NCBI RefSeq assembly: GCF_000224145.3
Contig: NC_020175.2
Coordinates: 3,548,360-3,612,359 of the forward strand
Direction: 5' to 3'
DNA length: 64,000 nucleotides
From: Ciona intestinalis
Lineage: Eukaryota; Chordata; Ascidiacea; Phlebobranchia; Cionidae
A model generated the notes under the pieces. It was not told the origin of the DNA and did not search any database. It saw only the letters and a program-made list of their open reading frames with translations. Below are positions 49,201-59,586 of the stretch, one piece after another (the first letter of the stretch is position 1; each line of letters opens with the position of its first letter). The position numbers and the translations under genes are program-made.

Positions 49201-49594
49201 ATTGACTCCTACTCAAGTAAGTATAAATTCAGCTTATATTGCGGAACTATGGTGGGGTGGGCGAAGATGGGACACTTTATCACTGAATATTCAAATATGC
49301 TGATCGTGTTTTAAACAATAATGGTCTATGGGAGTCGTGGGAATACGGTTTTATAATTTTTTGAATATTCTATGTTTACTACCAAATGAGACGAGAAAAT
49401 AGCATGAAAAGCTGCCCTATCTTTCCCTATCCTACTAAACCCAAAACCGTTTTTTTTTATACACCTCGCTGCAGGAAAATTGGAAATTTCGGAGCCTTTT
49501 GTTCAGGTTTTAATAACGGACGAAAACACGGGGACTTCTACTGGTTCTAATGCGAAGGATTACGCAACTGCATTGTACAATAATATACTAGCTT
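46272..49594 (+). CDS. AMN: Amnionless (AMN), endocytic receptor subunit, incomplete
   Basis: Nine exons join in phase: 46272-46402, 46731-46775, 46996-47095, 47486-47595, 47949-48050, 48438-48581, 48730-48900, 49171-49216 and 49475-49594. The start lines up with the mature N-terminus of AMN (FVSNSNFDNPERWVGHGVPC resembles NTDFDVAANW...TPC). Further matches are IFVQTNASIKEL then YFPLNGEFIFADG, YNWFDIGNWQ, KIPCDFDTAAFPL, RGRYQFTGSGVISAERAICS, GCACRAG, the Cys-rich ISAAGQCCQLCGAV, and EPFVQVLITDENTGTSTGSN. AMN anchors cubilin at the apical membrane and supplies endocytosis signals for uptake of proteins and vitamins. The signal-peptide exon is not found. The transmembrane helix and cytoplasmic tail would lie in or beyond the 500-N gap. 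The last visible exon probably ends at GCTT|GTAAGA (49594). Confidence 0.88.
46521..46716. mobile_element. MITE, copy 18
   Basis: AMN intron 46403-46730. The right TIR CATCTTTCCCCACCCTACCA ends about 14 bp before the acceptor of the 45-nt exon 46731-46775. Confidence 0.8.
47255..47434. mobile_element. MITE, copy 19
   Basis: TIRs ATAGTAGGTTGGGAAAGATG / AAACTTCCCCCACCCTACAA, AMN intron 47096-47485. Confidence 0.8.
47757..47890 (+). mobile_element. SINE 3' half
   Basis: AATTACCCACAAAGTTAAAT, CTCGTAAGCGGGCATGA, GTATGAAACAGAATG, GTTATAACGACTATCATTGC and AGATAAATAAGTTACACTC, AMN intron 47596-47948. Confidence 0.7.
48098..48228. mobile_element. MITE, copy 20, right part only
   Basis: Interior plus the diverged right end (CCTATCTTCCCCTACCGACT); the left TIR is missing. 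Confidence 0.6.
48913..49085. mobile_element. Diverged MITE relative
   Basis: Left GGGGTAAGATGGATACTTTT with a typical interior, similar to 19978-20091. It starts about 13 bp into the AMN intron 48901-49170. Confidence 0.55.
49248..49438. mobile_element. MITE, copy 21
   Basis: TIRs TATGGTGGGGTGGGCGAAGA / TATCTTTCCCTATCCTACTA, the last family member before the gap. Confidence 0.8.
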
Positions 49595-49606
49595 GTAAGA
49601 CTTAGT

Positions 49607-50106
49607 NNNNNNNNNNNNNNNNNNNNNNNNNNNNNNNNNNNNNNNNNNNNNNNNNNNNNNNNNNNNNNNNNNNNNNNNNNNNNNNNNNNNNNNNNNNNNN
49701 NNNNNNNNNNNNNNNNNNNNNNNNNNNNNNNNNNNNNNNNNNNNNNNNNNNNNNNNNNNNNNNNNNNNNNNNNNNNNNNNNNNNNNNNNNNNNNNNNNNN
49801 NNNNNNNNNNNNNNNNNNNNNNNNNNNNNNNNNNNNNNNNNNNNNNNNNNNNNNNNNNNNNNNNNNNNNNNNNNNNNNNNNNNNNNNNNNNNNNNNNNNN
49901 NNNNNNNNNNNNNNNNNNNNNNNNNNNNNNNNNNNNNNNNNNNNNNNNNNNNNNNNNNNNNNNNNNNNNNNNNNNNNNNNNNNNNNNNNNNNNNNNNNNN
50001 NNNNNNNNNNNNNNNNNNNNNNNNNNNNNNNNNNNNNNNNNNNNNNNNNNNNNNNNNNNNNNNNNNNNNNNNNNNNNNNNNNNNNNNNNNNNNNNNNNNN
50101 NNNNNN
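49607..50106. other. Assembly gap, 500 N
   Basis: Exactly 500 N, probably a conventional gap of unknown true length. It removes the AMN 3' end. Repeat content differs sharply on its two sides. Confidence 0.95.
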
Positions 50107-50617
50107 TGTGACCGGACAGATTACTCATATATATGTGGATCTACGCCAATCATTCCTTAGTGCTTCCTGTGGGTGTGCTTACTTCCTTATTTAATCTTTG
50201 TGACACTGCTAACGCAATTCAGTATTTCACTCTAGTGTCAATTAAAATAAACTTTGCCGTTACACAATAAGACACACTAGCAAGTATATATTTAGAATAT
50301 AAACATCTTAATTGTTTGAACAGGCAATTATTTACCATTTTACCTAACATTTGATAGATCTGATCTGTTACAAGTGTTACTACTTAATTCAATTTAACAT
50401 ATGTTACCCTTAACTTCATGCTGTGATATTAAAGCTATTTTATAGCCTTTATTTATTGGTAATTTGAGTGGGTGTGCTTTACTCATTGTTGGCTTGAGCG
50501 GGGAGAGATTGCTTTGCCTCATTATGTGTCATGCCATTAAATTACTCATTCTACATATCATTGCCAAACAATATTATTCTATCGAAATATTATTTATATC
50601 TAAACCTGTAAAAAAAA
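50107..50617. other. Sequence right of the gap, no gene seen
   Basis: AT-rich. It shares short motifs (ATCATTGCCAAACAATA) with 51275-51305 and 58735-58765, so it belongs to the repeated blocks of the right end. Confidence 0.5.
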
Positions 50618-51135
50618 ATTTAATACGAACATTACGTGCAGACAGATTGGAACCAGCATTAAGGGTGTATGTGGAGCAACATATTAAAGGCACACCAATG
50701 CATGAGGTTAGTGGTGGAACTTACATATCTGTTTTTAATAATATTGATTTGGAATATTAATTGGGTTTACAACAGTTTTGTTTATTTGGGTTCTTTATGG
50801 GCATGGCTTTCTATATAATACTAATCAGAACCATTCACCCCTATACAACAGAATAAGAAGCAGGCTTGATAAGCATTATGACACAACAGAGGGATGTATG
50901 CCATCATATGCAAAAATCTATTTTTAAAGGTTCAAGTGGCCATATAGATCCAAATGAGGTAATCTTGTTTTAATATTTCATATAATTTCTTGTTTTAATA
51001 TTTCATTTCTTAATGAGACACAGCTTAGCAAACTGTTAACCACAGTGTGGAAACGTGAACTGTAGGTTAAGTAATCATAATAAAAAAGTTTATATTTTGA
51101 TTTAAAACCAAATTGAATAACAACTGGCTAAACTT
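50618..51135 (+). repeat. Segmental duplication block, copy 1 (dynein-like exon)
   Basis: 50618-50706 encodes RTLRADRLEPALRVYVEQHI followed by KGTPMHE and a GTTAGT donor-like site. The downstream text (TACAACAGAATAAGAAGCAG, AGGGATGTATGCCATCATAT) recurs at 54270 and 59730. After about 51135 this block diverges from the others. Only one exon-sized piece survives. Confidence 0.7.
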
Positions 51136-51839
51136 TTTTTAACATTAGAAATACCGTTTAATATCTTTTATGCATCAATAGTCTACATAAGTAACATGAA
51201 CTGCCTAACAAACTGTACACTCTAAAAAAGTCCTATGTTGCTTTATTCTACCTTTTCTTACCCTGTTCACTTCGTATCATACATCATTGTCAAACAATCA
51301 GAACTGACTCTTTGTAGTAACATACATAAAATAATAAAGGATCCATTATTAAAAAGAAATAATATTTTAATAAAAAACATGCTTTATTAAAATAGTCAGA
51401 GCTGATTGTATGGTAATGATATATAGTTATCAAATAAAAGAAAATTGTAAAGTTTGTAGTTAATCGTATTGACACACCCTCACAGCACAACAACATGTTA
51501 TGGATGAATGACCAACAATGTCAAACACAGGGGGCCAGACAGAAGAGAAAAATAACAAAATCAGTGGGGCAGAACATAAACGCAGAACATAATAGGGGAA
51601 GGGCACCTCTAAAATATAATATGAACTGGTAACAATGGTGACTTTTAAATAAATAACTTAGGGAGTCAGTTTCAGGAACACACATCATTTGGAACATTTT
51701 TTTATGTCTGTAGAAACACCATGCATTGTCCATACATTAGCCAGTTAATAATTAACAAGAAAAATGCAAACATGGTGTACATTTTTCAAAATAATTTCTG
51801 CGCTTATAAATCTAAATTTTCATCTTTGCCGATTTTTAG
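51136..51839. other. AT-rich sequence, no gene seen
   Basis: Shares scattered short matches with 58360-58800 (CTGCCTAACAAACTGT-like, CATTGTCAAACAATC-like), pointing to older duplication of the same blocks. Confidence 0.4.
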
Positions 51840-52669
51840 TTGGGAAATCGTAGAATCGGATGCAGAAGCAATGAGAAAGATGGAAGAGGTTGCTGTGGTC
51901 ACTGCTCTCCACAACATCCTTGCTCCTCGCCTCCCAATGAAAGAGGATTGGAGCTTGGTCTCCACTTTTGTCATAAACTTATGGCTGGGATGCAGATGTT
52001 TATTTCGGATTAGAAGAAGAGGAAGAAGAAAAGAGGACCGAAGTCCCAAAAGGGGAATTCACCATTCACCCAGAGGACTGGGATGAAGAGATGAATGCTG
52101 ATGTAATTACAGGTATGTCTAACCAGATTTATACTTGATATTTAGGCACCTCTGCTATAAAACAGAAAAACATCTTGCTTAATAAAACATACCTTGCCTA
52201 TATGTATAAAATGAAATATAATGTTGTGGGTAACTATAGATTTAGCCTTTGAAAACATTGTTCTGTTTAATATTTTTTTTCTGTGAGTCACTAATTTAAA
52301 AATTATTTAAACAACATTGGTGGTAATAGCCAATGGTACCAAGATATGATTGCTGTGGTGCATCTACATAACATGTAATGCCAGAATACTGGTCTATACT
52401 TAACTTTTGTTACAGATTTTAAAACTTATATTTTATAAAAATGGATGTCATTTTAATTATGTTTTATATTAAAATAATTTTTTTTAGATATGGGTCAATC
52501 CAACCTTGCAATTAATGGGATTCCTCCAGTGGAAGAAGAATTGGACGAAGATGAGCAAGAAGAAGAAGATAATGTGGAGCACAGTAACATGGGAGGATCA
52601 TTAGAGATCATTCCGGAACCAGAGTTCCAGGATCAACCAATAGAAGAAATAAGAAGTAAAACATCTTAA
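51840..52669 (+). pseudogene. PIF/Harbinger-like nuclease fragment fused to an acidic tail
   Basis: Two exon-like pieces, 51840-52112 and 52488-52669 (TAA 52667-52669), with GT-AG borders. The first begins WEIVESDAEAMRKMEEVAVV then TALHNIL, which resembles the C-terminal end of Harbinger transposases (W+I...DA...K+..A..ALHN). A one-base frame change around 51960-51980 separates this from an acidic reading (YGWDADVYFGLEEEEEEKR, then GEFTIHPEDWDEEMNADVIT) that runs through the splice into a Glu/Asp-rich end. It is either a decayed DNA transposon gene or a remnant of a domesticated one. The family call rests on a short match. Confidence 0.4.
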
Positions 52670-53401
52670 TCACCAACATACCACACATACACCATTGCTA
52701 CTCTTCCTTATATAAGTGCAGAGGAATACCATGTAAGAAATTTAAACTTTAAAAAGGAAAGTATAACTCTTTTTGTCTAACTTTAACAAGATATAAGCAT
52801 ATTTTCTAAATCACTAGGAATTGAGATTTTCCGATTTGTTGAATCTTTTAAACCACCATATTTTGAATGAATGAATAAAGGCATGATTTATTATTATTAT
52901 TTTTTGTTTCTGGCTTAATTATTTTGTTATTCTGGTTAATTCAGGTCAAAATTAATCTTACATATAACTTCTACTATATTTAGAAAACAAGTTGTATAAA
53001 ATATTTTCATATTTTGTTTTCACTTAAGCGCATACCCTCATGCTGATGAAATGTGAACATCAAGCTCGCGCCCTCGTGAGGCCACTAATTCACCATTCAA
53101 ACACAGCTGGGTGGCGTAAAGACCGCTCTTCTGATAAATTACAAGCTGTTTAGGTCGAAGACTTCTTTGTCCGGATTCTTTTTTGTAAGTAATCTTTCTT
53201 TATGTAGTTTGGTAGCAGATTACAATCATTATGTAATTTAGCATCCTTCAGTCGGAGTATACTAACAAAATATATAGGAACATAAGATTTTAAGCAAAGA
53301 TAAGAATCTGTTGCCCGTTTTAACTTGTATGCCCCTGCAAAGACACAAAAGTGTTTTGAACAATGGACAGAAAACATTGTTACTAAAATTCTCATTTTCA
53401 G
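52670..53401. other. AT-rich sequence, no gene seen
   Basis: No open frame with family resemblance. The MITE and SINE families common left of the gap are absent here. Confidence 0.5.
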
Positions 53402-54140
53402 TGTATGTCCAGAACACCGCCTTCAAGTGACAGCACTAGCTCTACTCAATATACAGCTAGATGGCGCTGACGCTGCATTCACAGAAGAAGAAACAACATT
53501 TCTGGTTCATGGCAATCCTGGATTTGATCATTCTCTCTATCAGTCTCTCAGACTTCGAGTGCTCTCCCTCTATTCCGGACTGGCTCCCAGCTGACAGATG
53601 GGAGGACTTGTTGGCATTCTCAGTCCTCCCAGGATCACTAGAGGGCATATGTGTTCCAAAAATAACGAACAATGAAAGGTGTGGTTCCATGAGGTGGCAC
53701 CAGAGGTATATATTTTAAATATTCTAGACTGAGTTAAAAGGATAATTTTGATTTTATTGTTGAAATTAGTTGAACAGCTGCCCTTAGATCTATGAGCATT
53801 TCATAAATTGTGTAAATTGTGTTGTTGGAGTGTAGCCCAACAGTTGGCTGTACAAAGAGAAACATTGATCTATTAACCTTATATTGCTACCAATTGCTCT
53901 AGGCGACTACACTTCTAAAGCCTGAGAATGAAAAAATTATCCGACCTTTATGAACCAAAAAATTTACAGACGGTGCCATTCCCAACATCATCATTTGACA
54001 ATTTACCTGATGATGATTCGAACGCTGAACTCTCTGATTTTCAGCGTTTACTTTTAATACGAACATTATGTGCTGACAGATTGGAACCAGCATTAAGGGT
54101 GTATGTGGAGCAACATATTGAAGGCACACCTATGCATGAG
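53402..54140 (+). pseudogene. Dynein heavy chain-like AAA5/AAA6 exons, frame-broken (copy 2)
   Basis: 53402-53705 reads VCPEHRLQVTALALLNIQLD then EEETTFLVHGNPGF, then after a frame change IPDWLPADRWEDLLAFSVLP. 53903-54140 reads TLLKPENEKIIRPL and, after another frame change, YEPKNLQTVPFPTSSF then SDFQRLLLIRTLCADRLEPA. The order and spacing follow the AAA5-AAA6 part of dynein heavy chains (FAMLLARIKL...HRLLLI...FRPDR in cytoplasmic dynein 1). At least two frame breaks mark it as a pseudogene fragment. Cytoplasmic versus axonemal class is not resolved. Confidence 0.6.
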
Positions 54141-55320
54141 GTTAGTGGTGCAATTTACATATCTGTTTTTAATAATATTGATTTGGAATATTAATTGGGT
54201 TTACAACAGTTTGTTTATTTGGGTTATTCATAGACATGGCTTTCTATATAATACTAATGAGAACCGTTCACCCCTATACAACAGAATAAGAAGCAGGCTT
54301 GATAAGCATTATGACACAACAGAGGGATGTATGCCATCATATGCAAAAATCTATTTTTATCGGTTGAAGTGGCCGTACAGATCCAAATGAGGCAATCTTG
54401 TTATAATATTTAATATAAACTAAATTAATAACAATGCTGTGTAATAATGTATGGGCTAAAAATGTTTTGCAGAGATTTGTATATTTGCCCGATAGCCATT
54501 TTAAATCATAGAAATTATTGAAACACAACAAGAACATAAGAGTTTAAAATTTTCTTACCGGAACGATTTTCTTAATGAGAAACAGCTAAGCAAACTTTTT
54601 ACCACAGTGTTAAAACAGGAACTGTAGGTTAAGTAATGATAATAAAAAAGTTTATATAAATTGTGGCCAAACAGAGTGAGTAGGAACAGATTATAATGTC
54701 CCGAATCTGCTCGCCCAGCTAAACAATAGCATGTTAAATGTAGCTGTTCCAACCAGGCTTGCTTTGCCATAATTGCTCAACATATTAGGTTTGTTTATCT
54801 TAACATTGGTTGTCTCATGCTATGCTATATTACATTGAGAACATGCGACAAAACATGACAAATGCAAAGATTTAATGTAAGGTTGGCTCATCATTCATTA
54901 TATGTGAGACTTTTTGGAAATCAAAGCTGTATTGTTTTTGGTAACAAGTATTCAGATTTAATCTCAAAAATTGGTTCATCAAGCTAACGTCCCAATGTGG
55001 CAGACTTATAGAATACAAACCTAAATTTAAATTTTTATTTTGACCTCACTATTTAAATATGACATCACATTTAGCACAGTAAATGCAGTTCAACCAGACC
55101 GACGTCTAGTTCTTGAGATTCAGCTTCTCTCACAAGGATTCACTCAAGCTGATCAACTATCAAGGAAACTTTGTGTCTTCCTTGATCTCTGCAGCTCCCT
55201 GCTGTCAACCCTACCAACACACCAAGGTACTAGTTTACATTATAGTTGTATTCATGATAATGTAAATAAATCAAGAGAGTCACAACACAAAATAAAAAAA
55301 AAGTTACAACAAAATTGATA
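53661..55320 (+). repeat. Segmental duplication block, copy 2
   Basis: Matches 59365-61160. 54660-55240 and 60530-61100 are almost base-for-base identical (for example GAGTGAGTAGGAACAGATTA and the following 500 bp). About 420 bp present in copy 3 (60107-60530) are absent here. Confidence 0.85.
55075..55226 (+). pseudogene. Dynein heavy chain-like AAA1 exon (copy 2)
   Basis: An open exon between ATTTAG and a GTACT donor reads TVNAVQPDRRLVLEIQLLSQ then GFTQADQLSRKLCVFLDLCS. This resembles the AAA1 end of dynein heavy chains (PDxxLIxEVML.SQGFRTAEVLA.KIV..F.LC). In the protein AAA1 comes before AAA5/6, yet here it lies after them, so the exon order is scrambled. Confidence 0.55.
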
Positions 55321-55389
55321 CAAACCGGTAAAAGTTGCAAGTGAGCGCATGCGAGGTAAAAACAGGATTTTCATAATTGTGAATCTCAT

Positions 55390-57894
55390 TTAGTCATCAT
55401 CACTTGTATCATCACTCGTATCATCACTTGTATCATCACTTGTATCACCACACATATCATCAAGCAGTATACGCCACTGTGCATCAAGCTCCTCATTACT
55501 TTCTTCTCCCGATATAAATCGTTTCAGAAAATGAAAAGTAACAAAAGTGTTTTCTCGCATGCCTGTTTCTAATTCCAAACCATTTGCAATATATCCACGA
55601 ATGGCATGAACGTTACAGATAAATGAATTAAGGTAGTTTTTTAAACCAAAGTGACATTTTGCAAGTAGAAAGTAACGGTCAAGTTTAACAAAGTTAGCAA
55701 ATATCCCTTGAATTGTTAATACTTGGTTTAGTATGGATTCCGCTTCAGTAAATTCTTTAAATCCCAACAAAAAAGTGGCTTGAGTTAATAACATAAATTG
55801 ACAATCCCAATTGTTTGTATAGACTGAGTTTAAACGATTCAGCTGTGATAAACTCCTTAACACCTCACTAGCTAACTCCCGTTGCTTCATAATTTCCAAA
55901 GCCAAAGTGTAACTAAACATAGCCCACCAGCAATAACCAAATTCGTTTTTGTGTTTTTTCCTACAAATTAATCTGCTTCCTCTTAAAATAACTTGTAATT
56001 GATTATTTAACATTTCCACTTCATCGGTTATATCACCCATCAATACAAGAAAGTAAATTATGAATGCCTTGGCAACAAATTCTTCTTCTTCTCTTTTACA
56101 ATATTCTAATGTGTTTTTGGCAATAGTTAAACCAACAACAGGATTATTTTCAAACATGGCTGTATAGCGTATTACATCGCGGATAAACTTCAATGCAATA
56201 TCAAAGGTTTCCTCAGTGATATTTGTTTCATTTTCGGCAAATAATTGACATTCCCTTTTACAATCTTCCTCCATATTTAACATACCCAGTGTAAGAATCC
56301 TGGTAGTTAGGGTTATCATTCTGTTGTTAAATGAACCAAAGTCTGTACTCCAAAAATCTTCAGTTAGCTGTGTTGTTGTTGTAACAAACTGAATCAAGCT
56401 TTCCTTTCCCACTAATGCTACTAAATTTGTAACTAGAGTCTCTATATCAAAATCATCAATTACAGAAATAACGTCTTCTTGCTTTCCACTCTTCATATAC
56501 ATTTTAAATCGTACCTCCAATGCCACAGCCACCATAAACTTTAATTTATGTGTGGTTTCTTCATCAAAAAAACCAATGTCTTTTATTCTATCCAATATAT
56601 CGAAACAAGAGGCTTCTGGGATGTGATGAATTCTGCCAAGAGCGGCAATAAATAAGGTTGCGTTTCTGTAGATCAGACGTTTAATGTTGTTTTCTTTGGC
56701 TTTTAATTGTAAAAGCTCTACTTGATACCGCATCATGAAAGTATTCAGATCCTCATTTATCTGTTCTTTTACTTGTTTAAATTCACTGGATTTATCATTT
56801 TCAACAACAATTAAGTTTGCTCTTCGTTCGAAATCTTTGTACAAAGTTTGATCACCAGCTACGTAGCAAGTTTTGGACAAAATATCGGCGAGATGATATC
56901 CTTGTTTCATATCTACTTCACTGTCTAAGTATTTCAGCATTTCCACTACTGGTTTAATTAGTTCTGTTTTCCAAGGCTTGTTTTTAGTTGGTTGTTGCCG
57001 GCCAAGTGGCATTTTGCTTGTCTGTGGTAGCATACTGTCAAAGCAGACTCCTCTGGGAAAAATGCTATCATAAAACCAGTCTTCCTTTTCTCCATTTAGT
57101 GTTGGAATTGCAACTGCAGGAATTATGGTTTCTTGAAGGTTGATCACAATAATGTGAAAGATAGTGGTAAACCACCTGAAGTATCGCATAACCTTTTTTC
57201 TTTTCTGTTTTTTCATAGATTTCTTTCTTTTCATCCTTTTTTTTGTTCTATTTGTTTTTTCAACTTTATCATCCAGAACAATAACATGCTCAAAATCAGA
57301 ATGCAAAGTAATCTGGGCACGAGCTAATGACCCCATTCCTACAACTGTGTATTTACACGGTGGCTTCCCCATGATCTTTTCACATTTGTCAGACACATAC
57401 TTCATTAACTTTGTGTAATTTGCGGTGACATCATCTTGCATCTTCCTCACGCTGTTTATTTTGTGTTTCTGTAAAGCAACAAGTTCTTCTCCTTCCACAT
57501 TATCTGCTATCAATGGAAGTTCAACAGTCTTTAATCTGTTCCTATAACTCTCAAGCTTCTGTTTCACTTCTTTAGAAAATTCAACCAAATTTTCGTTTTT
57601 CGTCTTAGCTCTTGCTACTTTAAGAGCAGTGTTGCACAAACTTTCTAAATTTCTCTTTATTTCAGTATTTTCCTTGTCTCGAATAATAGCAGCATTGAAA
57701 AGTGCAGCACTGCGAACGTAGCTCAACTTTTTATATTTAGTATTTGCTGCATATAACTTGGCCATTCCAAGAAGAGCTTGTGATGATTCTTTTAAATCTT
57801 CTTTATTGTCCTTACCACAAGCCAGCTTCAACCTTTTAACAAGCCTCTCTTCCTCCTCACACTTTTCACTTCTGTCTAGATGGTGTGTTTCCAT
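55390..57894 (-). CDS. DUF294-type nucleotidyltransferase with helical/TPR-like repeats, gene 1
   Basis: An intronless frame of 834 residues starting METHHLDRSE. Residues ~35-110 are helical and TPR-like (GMAKLYAAN, YVRSAALFNAAII). Residues ~183-207 hold VVGMGSLARAQITLHSDFEH, the polymerase-beta-type nucleotidyltransferase pattern GS-x10-D-x-E (G188 S189, D200, E202), followed by RYFRWFTTIFHIIVINLQET and the RGVCFDSMLP / MPLGRQ region. A Lys/Arg-rich insert at ~214-235 could be a nuclear signal. The C-terminal half is alpha-helical with TPR-like units (YFLLAKCHFGLKNYLNSFIC). It ends in four TSDD repeats (12-bp DNA repeat at 55393-55440). Similar proteins occur as expanded families in cnidarians, amphioxus and echinoderms (from memory). 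The bacterial relatives are putative nucleotidyltransferases with a substrate-binding domain. Reaction and substrate are unknown. Confidence 0.75.
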   Translation of the reverse strand: METHHLDRSEKCEEEERLVKRLKLACGKDNKEDLKESSQALLGMAKLYAANTKYKKLSYVRSAALFNAAIIRDKENTEIKRNLESLCNTALKVARAKTKNENLVEFSKEVKQKLESYRNRLKTVELPLIADNVEGEELVALQKHKINSVRKMQDDVTANYTKLMKYVSDKCEKIMGKPPCKYTVVGMGSLARAQITLHSDFEHVIVLDDKVEKTNRTKKRMKRKKSMKKQKRKKVMRYFRWFTTIFHIIVINLQETIIPAVAIPTLNGEKEDWFYDSIFPRGVCFDSMLPQTSKMPLGRQQPTKNKPWKTELIKPVVEMLKYLDSEVDMKQGYHLADILSKTCYVAGDQTLYKDFERRANLIVVENDKSSEFKQVKEQINEDLNTFMMRYQVELLQLKAKENNIKRLIYRNATLFIAALGRIHHIPEASCFDILDRIKDIGFFDEETTHKLKFMVAVALEVRFKMYMKSGKQEDVISVIDDFDIETLVTNLVALVGKESLIQFVTTTTQLTEDFWSTDFGSFNNRMITLTTRILTLGMLNMEEDCKRECQLFAENETNITEETFDIALKFIRDVIRYTAMFENNPVVGLTIAKNTLEYCKREEEEFVAKAFIIYFLVLMGDITDEVEMLNNQLQVILRGSRLICRKKHKNEFGYCWWAMFSYTLALEIMKQRELASEVLRSLSQLNRLNSVYTNNWDCQFMLLTQATFLLGFKEFTEAESILNQVLTIQGIFANFVKLDRYFLLAKCHFGLKNYLNSFICNVHAIRGYIANGLELETGMRENTFVTFHFLKRFISGEESNEELDAQWRILLDDMCGDTSDDTSDDTSDDTSDDD

Positions 57895-59364
57895 TACAAA
57901 AATATTAATATTAAAAATTATTTTTATATCTTCCTGTAAATTATCATTTGTTTGTTCTAAAATGACTTTTTTATTATTTAAAACTGCTATATTTTAAATT
58001 GATGCAATGTAAAATATAGGTCAACCCATGGGTGTCTGATTGCTCACTATAGTAATGGATGTTACATTTTATTCAAACCCTTTTTTTCCTAAAAGTGGAT
58101 TAAAGTTTTGGTGATAGCTTTTTTTACAATATCATTTTTTAGTCTGATGAAATGTGTCTTAGCTGTATTCAGAAATTAAAATCTTGACGCAATAATTTCT
58201 TCCTAAAAAGCATGTTCTTGTGCTGGATTTGTGGACATGTACTGTATGCCACACACTTTACATTATTGCACACAAAGCATAGATCAAATGGTACAAACAC
58301 TGAAGTGTTTAATCACCTTATATTAAAAACACTGTTTTATTTCTCAAACATCTTTCAAGTAAATTAATTTTCTTAAATGTCAATAGCCTACACAATTACT
58401 TGAACTTCCTAACAAACTGTTCCCTTTAAATATTTTCCCAAAAAATAACCTAACCTGTTTCTGCTCTCCTTTTTATAACATTGTATACCATTTAATTGTT
58501 TAGGTCTATTCAGTTTTCTATTACACACAATTGACTGGGTAAAGAACTTCTTTTTTACTGAACAAAAGGCGCAAGTAACAAAGCAAGTAAAATTGAATTT
58601 GTATGGGATGAAAACACCGAAATATTCTAAGAGACGTAATATAATATCACGAACGAATGAATAAATGTTTCCATTGCCTATACAGCGATACATACCATTG
58701 TGCTACATTACTGCTTTCTTACTTTGTTACCTATATCATATATCATTGCCAAACAATAAGATCGGCCTCTTTGTTCTACCACAAATAAAAGAATTACGAT
58801 TTTATTGTTAAAAAAATTGAAGACCCGTACAATTAGACTAATGTTTTTCTAAACCAAGCTGATTTTCATTATATTATTCTTATGTGAATGAAAACCTGAA
58901 AAAATATTGTATTCTTGCTTTTACTTGTAATTATGTATTTTTTTTTCAGTTTTAGGATGGTGATTGTGCAAGCTCAACGTCAGAAACAGTGGTGTTCGAA
59001 CATCATGCATGTCCCCGTGGTATTGGCCTTAAACACAATACTTTAAGCAGTCTGTTTTCACCACTTTCTGTGAATATTGGTATTTGTATTTATTGGTAAA
59101 TCATTTATTTATTTTAAGAATAACATCAGTTTATGGTTGTATTATTACATGGGTTTAATAACTTATCAAACATTTTACATGCATTATTTTATGCAATAAG
59201 GGTAAATGTGTTTAATACATTGTAGCTTACTTTAATTCTGTTAACTTAATATCAAACATTAGAAAGGGCTGTGGTAAATATGACTTAAACTAGGGAAAAA
59301 TAAGCACAATAAGACCATTTCATAGTTGTATATATAAATTACTGCCTATGTGTTCGTGTTACAG
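57895..59364. other. Spacer upstream of gene 1, no gene seen
   Basis: AT-rich, likely containing the promoter of the minus-strand gene 1. No open frame of note. Confidence 0.5.
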
Positions 59365-59586
59365 AGAATAATGAACAGCGAAAGGTGTGGTTCCATGAGG
59401 TGGCACCAGAGGTACAGATTTTAAATATTCTAGTTAGACTTAGTTAACAAAATTATTATGATTTTATTGCTTAAGTTCTCTGATTTCCAAAGTTTACTTT
59501 TAATACGAACATTACATGCAGACCGATTGAAACCGGCATTAAGGGTGTATGTGGAGCAACATATTGAAGGCACTCCCATGCATGAG
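59365..59586 (+). pseudogene. Dynein heavy chain-like fragment (copy 3)
   Basis: 59365-59412 reads NNEQRKVWFHEVAPE before a GTACAG donor. This frame is open here but broken in copy 2. 59475-59586 reads LSDFQSLLLIRTLHADRLKP then ALRVYVEQHIEGTPMHE. The exon part between them that copy 2 keeps (YEPKNLQTVPFP...) is missing. Confidence 0.55.

Noticed and set aside
49547-50128. 193-residue minus-strand frame
   Set aside because: It consists almost entirely of the 500-N gap.
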